Shown here piece by piece: positions 63,836 to 64,000 of a DNA stretch of 64,000 bases. Under the pieces are notes generated by a model. It was not told the DNA's origin. It did not search any database and saw nothing but the letters and a program-made list of their open reading frames with translations. The position numbers and the translations under genes were made by a program. The DNA is from Paenibacillus_E sp042676385 (lineage in GTDB: Bacteria; Bacillota; Bacilli; Paenibacillales; NBRC-103111): contig NZ_JBHTHA010000035.1 in NCBI RefSeq assembly GCF_042676385.1, positions 40,618 through 104,617 of the forward strand, in the 5' to 3' direction. How positions within the stretch are numbered: the stretch's first letter is position 1; each line of letters starts with the position of its first letter.

Positions 63836-63877
63836 TTCAAGACTCCGGTGCGATGATGCCGGGGTCTTTTTTTGTTT
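63836..63877 (+). terminator. Terminator of the purine permease gene
   Basis: GACTCCGG (63841-63848) with CCGGGGTC (63859-63866), then ttttttt. Confidence 0.93.
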
Positions 63878-63930
63878 TCCGACGATAACAATAACTTCTT
63901 TGTTTCCATTTATTTCAATGAAGAGAAAGC

Positions 63931-63959
63931 TTGCAATCGGTTTTTGATTTTGGTATATT
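63931..63959 (+). promoter_or_regulatory. Promoter-like sequence at the window edge
   Basis: TTGCAA (63931-63936), 17-bp spacer, TATATT (63954-63959). It would drive a gene or RNA beyond the window. No reading frame begins before the end. Confidence 0.4.
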
Positions 63960-64000
63960 ACTCTTTGTCGCTTCGGAAGCCGAACGGTTGAATAAAAGAA

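Overview
The window reads as chromosomal DNA of a Paenibacillus-type member of the Bacillales. Evidence: AGGAGG-type ribosome-binding sites, frequent TTG and GTG starts, a SleB-type cortex hydrolase, HelD, a guanine riboswitch ahead of an NCS2 purine permease after guaA, sugar ABC transporters that lack their own ATPase, and proteins typical of the group. There are no rRNA or tRNA genes, CRISPR arrays, prophage or intact insertion sequences. The genus is inferred; no search was run.

Layout. 1-3.2 kb: IclR regulator, cation-efflux protein, SleB-like hydrolase. 3.2-12.6 kb: aconitase (acnA, minus), amidase-domain protein, ddl, two small proteins, uvsE, fabI and an inositol monophosphatase. 13-29.3 kb: an accessory carbohydrate island with two paralogous sets (AraC regulator, lipoprotein sugar-binding protein, glycerol kinase), one permease pair, a GH31 alpha-glycosidase, an unrecognised 847-residue protein and a GH105-type unsaturated uronyl hydrolase. 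29.4-36.4 kb: flavin reductase, GNAT, kdgK-kdgA, a VOC-DinB fusion, HelD. 36.4-45 kb, mostly minus: a 41-residue protein, gltB, hemL/gsaB and an LCP protein. 45-48 kb: a three-gene ABC exporter. 48-54 kb: ankyrin protein, bcp, an M29-like aminopeptidase, an MFS transporter, GyrI-like and VOC proteins. 54-64 kb: polysaccharide deacetylase, the MoxR-DUF58-transglutaminase operon, guaA, and a riboswitch-controlled purine permease.

How the genes may work together. GH31 beside glycerol kinase suggests uptake and cleavage of a glycosyl-glycerol. GH105 releases unsaturated uronic acid, which elsewhere enters metabolism through KDG, and kdgK-kdgA lie nearby. Neither glycerol kinase has the His loop through which HPr controls most Firmicutes GlpK proteins.

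Most notable non-coding signals. (1) A ~190-bp intergenic element occurs three times (10411-10599, 36440-36628, 43774-43960). Each copy has four 23-bp dyads at start spacings of 51-52, 62 and 51-52 bp. (2) The iclR and acnA promoters share a 17-bp GTTTCAY-N3-GTGAAAC palindrome just after a TTTACK-17-TATACT promoter. (3) Two ACAT-N4-ATGT dyads sit exactly 22 bp apart before the second sugar-binding gene. (4) Two AAACGTTT operators sit 43 bp apart before kdgK. (5) There is a guanine riboswitch with a readable terminator/antiterminator pair.
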